Assembly: GCA_029891385.1 (NCBI GenBank)
Contig: CM057233.1
Span: forward strand, 31,850,540 to 31,914,539
DNA from: Erythroxylum novogranatense
Lineage: Eukaryota > Streptophyta > Magnoliopsida > Malpighiales > Erythroxylaceae
Length of the DNA: 64,000 nucleotides
Reading direction: 5' to 3'
Shown here: positions 58,259 to 64,000 of the stretch, piece by piece
How positions within the stretch are numbered: the stretch's first letter is position 1
Layout: every line of letters begins with the position of its first letter
Notes under the pieces: generated by a model
Database searches by the model: none
Told to the model about the DNA's origin: nothing
Seen by the model: only the letters and a program-made list of their open reading frames with translations
Translations under genes and position numbers: made by a program

Positions 58259-58276
58259 CTCCCTGCAACGACGCCA
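58259..58276 (-). other. Primer binding site of element J
   Basis: Minus strand TGGCGTCGTTGCAGGGAG, 5 bases after the LTR end. It is close to the Athila/Tat-type site TGGCGCCGTTGCCGGGGA, with mismatches. Confidence 0.78.
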
Positions 58277-58281
58277 AAATT

Positions 58282-60423
58282 TGACCGCGCGTCGTTTCGC
58301 TAGTCAAAATTAAAATAACTAGACTACTACTGTAGCAGTGGCAAGTCTAGGTCGATCCCACAGAGAGTGTGTGTAAAGTTTATGAAATGAAATTAATCGG
58401 TGTTTACACTTAATGGGGGGTTTTGAATTTTTTAAAAGAAAAAAAATAAAATGAAACTAACTAATAAAAACAAATTAAAGAAAACATGAAAAAATGAAAG
58501 AAAAGTGAGGAATTTGGTAGGGACTCGGTTCTTCGGTTCAATCTCGGCCTACACCCTGACTAAGCATATTTTATTAATTTGTTGTTCTTTAACCTCTCCT
58601 AAAAATTATTAATCGTGGATTAAAAATTAACCCGAGTTCTCCCTTAGGTTTTGTTTAATCAAGATACGATCGTTGATTAAACCTAACCACCTAATAACTA
58701 GGATACGATCTCTAGATTTAATTAGGCAGTAGCATTACGAATTAGGAAAACCGATTGATCAAGGCAACAACCACATAAGCTCGGGTCATTTAACCTAGGT
58801 CATGTTATCCCTAATGATTACGAATCATTAGTCACTACAAATGAATTTCAACATAACAATTACGAATTAAATTGAAATTCTAGCAATGGGTTAGAAATTA
58901 ACGATTCAATGAACGCATTAAAATCACCAATTAAAAATACCCAAAGGGTTCATACATAAATAACCGAATAATAACGAAAATATGATTATCCATACATAAT
59001 ACCCCAAATCAATTAAAGCAGGATAACACAATCAATTCCTAACGAGAGAAAGAAACAACAAACTAATTAAAAAAAAACTTAATCCAGGTCGTCGGCGTCG
59101 ATATTACCTCCGAACCGGCGCCGGGACATTCAGCTCTTCATGGGTCTTTCCCGACAAATTGCTTTAACCCCCATCCAATGTCCCAAGCCAAAAATCCTCT
59201 ATTGTTTACTGCCCAGCACTGCTGCTTGATTTGACAATTTAATGTCTCTCAGCTCATTTAAATCCTCCTAGCTTCTTGCCCCTCAGCAGTTCCACACTAC
59301 TCCTCTATAGCTTGAAACGCCAGCGCCTAAAACAAGCAGCAGACGTAAGCCTCAAGCCGCAACTCATGCTGCTTCGTGCCTCCTGTTTCTCTTCAAGCGC
59401 CGCACTCTCTTCGATCCCCTGCCTATTCAAATGACAAGACAAATAAACTCTTCCTCACTTAAAACCCTCTGCTCCTGCGTTTAGAAAAGCGTGCAGCGGC
59501 GTTAGGCTGCGTGGCGGCGTTACATATTCTTCTTCTGCGTGTAACGCAATAATAACATTGCGTTACTGACGCAAGACAACAGCCAAAGTCAATTTTTTTT
59601 CAATTAACTTGGTAATTAATTATGCTCCCATTTACTTTATAAAATTGTCTTTTTGATCTAAAAAATATATCAACAAATCCAACCCAGCAGACAATATAAA
59701 TTAAACACAGATTGAGCATTTTATCATAAAAATAGGATTGAAATCACATGTAAATGCATAAGTAAATATAAGATACTTCAATCCTATCAAATACCCCCAC
59801 ACTTGGTCTTTGACCGTCCTCGGGCAAATCGTCAAAGTTAAGCGTATGAGCCAAAACATTTACTCAATTCCCACATTGTCCAAGACAATATAATCATAAA
59901 CAAAGATGAATAACTTTTAAAAATCATAGCAAGAAAACAACATTCTAAGCTTTTACTCATGATCAATCAACATTCAATATCTTCAAAAACTGAGCAATCT
60001 AATGGTAGACTCGGAAATGTGTTTGATTAAAATATATCCATGGGTACATCAACACCATTCATGATCATGACAATCCACAACTTTGCATATCATTTCATTT
60101 CTCCACCACTAATGTTCACATGCAAAATCATGAATCATAGGACTTTTCAAGGTTGTAATGTGGGCAAGGGTAAGGTGAGGTATATTTAGGTCAAGTAGTA
60201 TGAAAGTCATCAAAGCAAGTGAAACAACGCAACACTCAATCAAAAACTGGGTACCGTCAGTTATGACGAATGCAACAATTACATTTCACAATCTCATTCA
60301 GCTCGCACACACAAACCACATGAAGCACAAATCAATCTGAAGGAATCACTCATATAATTTATCTCAATGAAATCACAAGACTGAACCTTTCAAGCAAACC
60401 TCAACCAAATATTCAACATTCTC
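58282..60423 (-). repeat. Element J 5' LTR, truncated
   Basis: It matches 54133-56246 and stops at 60423 inside a shared aacattctc word, beyond which the sequence is G gag. About 90 bp of the LTR start are missing. Its GC-richer variable block lies at about 59280-59580 and differs from that of the other LTR. Confidence 0.82.
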
Positions 60424-61209
60424 GATGTTCTCTACTCTCAACGCTGCTTCAACCAACTGCTGAAAGTCGCCAAAGTTCTGCACTACCACCTTCTCTCTGA
60501 TAGCTAGGTGCAGGCCTGACTCAAACCTGCGACACTTGACAGCCTCACTGAACATCATCTCTGAAGCATACCTCGATAGCTGGGTAAGCCGTGCCGATAT
60601 TGAAGAATGTCATCTCCCTCAGGTGAGACTCGAAACTCCTTCCTTACATTGAATGTACACTTGAGACAGATACTTCTTCCTGTAAGCAGCCAGGAAGTCT
60701 CCCCATAACAACCCTATCGGCTTCAGCTGACTCCCCGGTACACACTCCCACCAATGCAAGGCATCACCCTGAAGTAAACTGGCAGCATAGACTACCCTCT
60801 CGTCATCTTCGCACTCCATCTGATCCAACACTCTCTCAGTCTTCCTCAACCAGGTCTCGACTTCCTCAGGATCTATGTTCCCATAGAAGTCCACCGCTCC
60901 GTACTTCCTTAACTTGTCAAACTGTCTCCCCTTCTTAGCTGGGGCCGAACCAGAAGCCTGTGGCATTTGACCCACAGCCTGAACAAAGGATTGGGTAAAT
61001 GCCTGGAACAATCTCGGGTCCAAAGCAGGCACTTGCTCAGACTGATTAGGCGACAACTGAGTCTGAGATCGGAGGGGCTCACTACTCTGCCCTCGAGAAA
61101 CCTCAGCCACTCCCGGGGCTACCGACTCATCGGTACTCTCCTCTCTTGGTGGAGAGTCAGGTGCAATTGAACCTTGCAGAACTCCTTGTGTACTCCTACG
61201 AGGTGGCAT
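60424..61209 (-). pseudogene. Element G gag (gypsy), frameshifted and truncated
   Basis: Minus strand. Starts MPPRRSTQGVLQGS at 61209 with a low-complexity N-terminus. The retrotransposon gag domain follows: VDFYGNIDPEEVETWLRKTE, MECEDDERVVYAASLLQGDA, LHWWECV and FLAAYRKKYLSQVY. Two compensating frameshifts and a stop lie between 60650 and 60600. The frame then continues LTQLSRYASEMMFSEAVKCR and FESGLHLAIREKVVV to ALRVENIE, where the J junction cuts it at about 60424. The C-terminal zinc knuckle and the protease and reverse transcriptase are missing. Gag forms the particle; this copy cannot. Confidence 0.87.
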
Positions 61210-61386
61210 CTTACTCCTTCAATAAAACATTCTTTGATTAGCTACAATTTGTTTTAATCTTAGTTTCTATATGTATGCATGATATACATGTCACTTAATA
61301 CAAACAATCAATTCATAATGCAACATTTAATCACATAACAAAACAATTTCCCTACTATGCATCCTAAGCCTAGGAGTGAAACCTAA

Positions 61387-61398
61387 TCTCTGATACCA
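61387..61398 (-). other. Primer binding site of element G (tRNA-iMet)
   Basis: Minus strand TGGTATCAGAGAT, 5 bases after the LTR end TCCAACA. It is complementary to initiator tRNA-Met for its first 11 bases. Confidence 0.88.
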
Positions 61399-61994
61399 AA
61401 CAATGTTGGACCCCGTCTCCGAGGCACAACATTCGGGAGCACACAAACGTAGAAGACCCAAAACCGACAACATACCGACCACAATTTGGGGAACTTGCAA
61501 TAGGAATTTCAGATCAGCTTCTTAAGGACATTTGTTCCTCACATTATAACGATTCTAACGCCTCTAAAATCACACAATTCGGATTAGAAATGAAAAAGTT
61601 ATGGTTAAAATACTATCTTAAAGAAACAGTGAAAATTGACCATCTGCTGACAACGTCAGAGTTTGAAAACTTTAGAGGCTAAATTGCCGATCGGTTCCTT
61701 CATAAAACGTGTAGGTTTATATCTCTAGTTTAATTTAAAACAAGAATCGCCTCAATCGGAGCTCTATAGCTCAAGATATTTTAAAATTAGTGAAGTATAT
61801 TCAGACTTTGACAACCGATCGTCATACTTTGTTTCAAACCACCTTTTCAAATTAAAAGCAATACTGACCAATTAGGTATAAAAAGATAGAAAATTTTCTT
61901 ATGAATCCAACGCTTAAAAAATCGGCTAAATTGGAGGTCTGTGCAAAAGTTATGGCCAAAAGAAGGAAGAAGGGTCAAAACCAAAAACAGACGA

Positions 61995-62140
61995 TGCTGA
62001 TGACGATGACGTCACCACAGACGAAGATGACATCATCACAGACGAAGTGACATCATCACAGACGAAGTGACATCATCACAGACGAAGTGACGTCATCACA
62101 GACAAAGATGACGTCATCACAGACGAAGATGAAGATTAAC
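61995..62140 (-). repeat. TGACGTCA minisatellite in G 5' LTR
   Basis: Six to seven units of 20-22 bp built on gacgaagtgacatcatcaca, several containing TGACGTCA. It is the counterpart of 30520-30690; the number and order of variant units differ between the two LTRs. Confidence 0.82.
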
Positions 62141-62893
62141 TTCGTCTGACCTTGTTCTCCAAAACGTCCCCACTTCAAAGATGCATAACTTCTCACTCAA
62201 ATGTCCAAAATTTACAAAGTTTATACCGTTGGAAAGATAAAAGAAATATATACAACTTTTCAGAAGGGAATTTTGCCAAAATCTATCTTTAACAATCCCA
62301 AAATTGCCACTAAATTCAGAAGATTAGACACAGAATTAAAATTCGATGTCTTCTTAAAAAATGTAGCCATATATCTCTAGTTTAATCCAAAATAAGAATC
62401 ATCTCTTTTGGATTACTAGAGAAAACGTTATGGCTAAAAGACTGAAGCATATTCAGTGAACATTTTCCAGATCACTACCAATCTTATCTCTAAATCTTTC
62501 CTTATCACAACTCATAAACCTTTGCAAATTCCAGCAAGCTATCCCAAGACAAAACCCAACAACAACTCAAGGATCAAAAGACTCATACATATACCCTTTT
62601 CAGGGTCAAGCACAGATCGCAACTCACAAATTCACATGAAGAAGAGAGTACTAGAGCTCTCATCTCTTTATCAATCATTCAAGAGTTCAATTATAGCTTT
62701 AATTACATATCAGCATATTCATCATATCCATCATGAATTAAGTACCAAAATACAATATATGAGATGCTCAATGCTTAATATTCTTATAAAGCCATTCCGA
62801 AAGCTAGTTACTACCTTAATACAAAAGTGTATAAAGTTTCTTGGAGTTATGCTCGATGCCTTGCAAGGTTCCACGATCAACTAGAATTTGCAC

Positions 62894-63796
62894 CTAAGGA
62901 GGGAGAATACAGTGAGCAAACACGGCTCAGTGGCTAACACCTTTATAGCCATCGAGTAATGAGCCACACAACACATAAAGAATCCGAAACATTTGCAATC
63001 TATCATATAAATCATCAATTAGCCAAAATCATCACATAAAGCATAACATGAGATCTTTTACCAATTAAAACACATAATATGCATCATATACTAAAAAATG
63101 ATGATATGCTCACAATTGGCTCGAGAGTTCCATAAACATGATGGAAACTGAAGTTTACCGTAAACACGACGAGTCCATTTTTCGGATTTCGTAAGCCTCA
63201 AGCAGGCAGCTGGGAGAAGGCTATGGGGGGGTCAACGTGCACGTGACTATTGAAGTAGGTTCTCTCTTGCCCAATCACAACCAATTTATGCTCACACATT
63301 AAGGCACAAGCAATAGCATTTTATGCTTCTTTCATTCTATCAAATCATCATAGTTCCTTTCTTTTTCTTGCAAACTAAATGAAAACACTTTCAATATACA
63401 CACCATTTAACAAAGATAGCACACATAGGGTATTTGCCCATTACACGACAACTATAAAAATATTACCCACCTATTGTCGGAATCCGAATTCAAGATCGCC
63501 CTTCCTCCTTGTCTTGAGTGGGGTTCTCTTGAGTTCCTTCAATTAAATCACACTCCATTTAATAAATACATTCCAAAAGAAAGGCATAACATGCATAAAA
63601 TCATGCAAAGGTAAAATAAACTTTAGACCTAACCTACCCATAAGCCATCTATGCTAGAATAACCAAAACCCTAACTTAGAAATCCCAAAAATCAATAGAT
63701 CTACCCTTCTCTTCTATCTTTCTTCAATCTCTACACAAACCCTAACTTCCATTTCCTCCCATTTTCGAACCCAACACAAACAAAGATAGAACTTAC
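62894..63796 (-). other. Putative LTR intron in G 5' LTR (903 nt)
   Basis: Minus strand: donor-like GAG|GTAAGTTCTA at 63796; acceptor-like TTCTCCCTCCTTAG|GTGC ending at 62894. In the 3' LTR the same sites are at 51780 and 31504 (CTCTCTCCTCAG|GTGC), separated by element H. The donor follows a purine-rich leader-like tract and a TATA-like run. Splicing has not been shown. Confidence 0.45.
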
Positions 63797-64000
63797 CTCT
63801 CACAAGTAGTTTTTCTCTTCTTTCTTCCTCCCTTCAAGCTTCCTATAGCTCTCCCTTTTTCTTCTTGGCTGAAAGCTCCTTTCTCTTGGCTCACCATTTT
63901 TTTTCTCTTCTTCTCCTTGGCTCTTATGACAACTTGCTTCCTACTCTTACTTTAATTCCTTTATATCTCAACTTAAAGCCCTACCTCAAAAGTTTTGATA

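Larger units (their letters stand above)
54133..60423 (-). mobile_element. Element J: gag-only, non-autonomous LTR retrotransposon in G
   Basis: Direct repeats 54133-56336 and 58282-60423 flank a 1.95 kb internal region. On the minus strand the repeats end GACGCGCGGTCA, followed at 58276 by a primer site TGGCGTCGTTGCAGGG. That site resembles the TGGCGCCGTTGCCGGGG site of Athila/Tat-type gypsy elements. So the element points left, with its 5' LTR at 58282-60423. The internal region has one long frame (57212-58135) and no pol. The 5' LTR lacks the 90 bp corresponding to 56247-56336, and no target duplication is found, which fits a later deletion. It resembles TR-GAG-type elements. Confidence 0.82.
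29925..64000 (-). mobile_element. Element G: Tekay-like Ty3/gypsy chromovirus, nested and truncated by window end
   Basis: Minus-strand element. Order from high to low coordinates: 5' LTR (61404 to beyond 64000), primer site (61387-61398), gag, J insertion, RNase H-integrase-chromodomain, polypurine tract (52320-52337), 3' LTR (52319-51223 plus 31846-29925). The left target sequence would be CAGAA (29920-29924); the partner is outside the window. The C-terminal chromodomain and the AGGAGGGGAGAAT tract place it with Tekay/Del chromoviruses. Frameshifts, a nonsense codon, a changed integrase Glu and loss of the reverse transcriptase make it inactive. Confidence 0.88.
61404..64000 (-). repeat. 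Element G 5' LTR (runs off the window)
   Basis: Its 3' end on the minus strand is CGGGGTCCAACA at 61404. It matches 29925-31846 and then 51223-51990, with no trace of copia H. It therefore gives the uninterrupted order of the LTR and confirms the H insertion. By comparison roughly 0.3-0.4 kb lies beyond 64000. Confidence 0.9.

Noticed and set aside
62456..62884. 142-aa plus-strand frame
   Set aside because: It lies antisense within the G 5' LTR. The equivalent region of the 3' LTR (31080-31495) is interrupted by stops, and no motif is seen.
1..64000. Host protein-coding genes, tRNA or rRNA genes
   Set aside because: None could be recognised. All convincing coding similarity belongs to retrotransposon gag-pol.

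Overview
This is a 64 kb stretch of AT-rich plant nuclear DNA, most likely from a flowering plant. It holds no host gene I can recognise. Nearly all of it is a nest of LTR retrotransposons inserted into one another, plus a decayed SINE and a possible hAT-type DNA transposon remnant. The plant call rests on Tekay-type Ty3/gypsy chromovirus proteins, several Ty1/copia elements with initiator-tRNA-Met primer sites, and an element with an Athila/Tat-style primer site. The species cannot be named from the sequence. Letters A-J below are my own labels.

Left block (1-18717). An old copia element (D, minus strand) is the substrate. A very large solo LTR (C, plus strand, TSD TGAAT) sits in it at 4261-16354. 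C was itself hit by solo LTR A (7564-10329, minus, TSD TCACG) and by solo LTR B (10755-15335, minus, TSD CTTGT). B belongs to the same LTR family as C but lies in the opposite orientation. After C come a hAT-like remnant (about 16367-17700), an Au-type SINE remnant (about 18045-18165) and unassigned GC-rich sequence.

Middle block (18718-29924). The 3' end of a decayed copia element (F, minus) has its LTR at 18718-19226. It is split by a complete 9.1 kb element, E (20299-29427, TSD CTTCT), which has 2.7-2.9 kb LTRs, a primer site and a polypurine tract but no gag-pol. E fits the class called large retrotransposon derivatives (LARDs). Solo LTR A belongs to the same family as E.

Right block (29925 to the window end). 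A Tekay-like gypsy element (G, minus) was inserted into F's reverse transcriptase. Its 5' LTR runs off the right edge. Its 3' LTR was split by copia element H (31847-51217, plus, TSD CAACG). H's reverse transcriptase was then split by copia element I (38489-48215, plus, TSD CAGTT). G's pol was hit by J (54133-60423, minus), a non-autonomous element carrying one gag-like ORF. A later deletion removed one tip of J together with G's gag C-terminus, protease and reverse transcriptase.

No autonomous element is intact. E and J could only have moved with enzymes from other elements. The most interesting signals are in the non-coding parts. Five Tekay-like LTR types (A, B, C, E, G) all show a splice-donor-like site and a downstream acceptor-like site inside the LTR. 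Several elements carry arrays of palindromes or hairpins spaced about 21-25 bp apart. The large LTRs have a variable repeat block at an equivalent position between conserved flanks.
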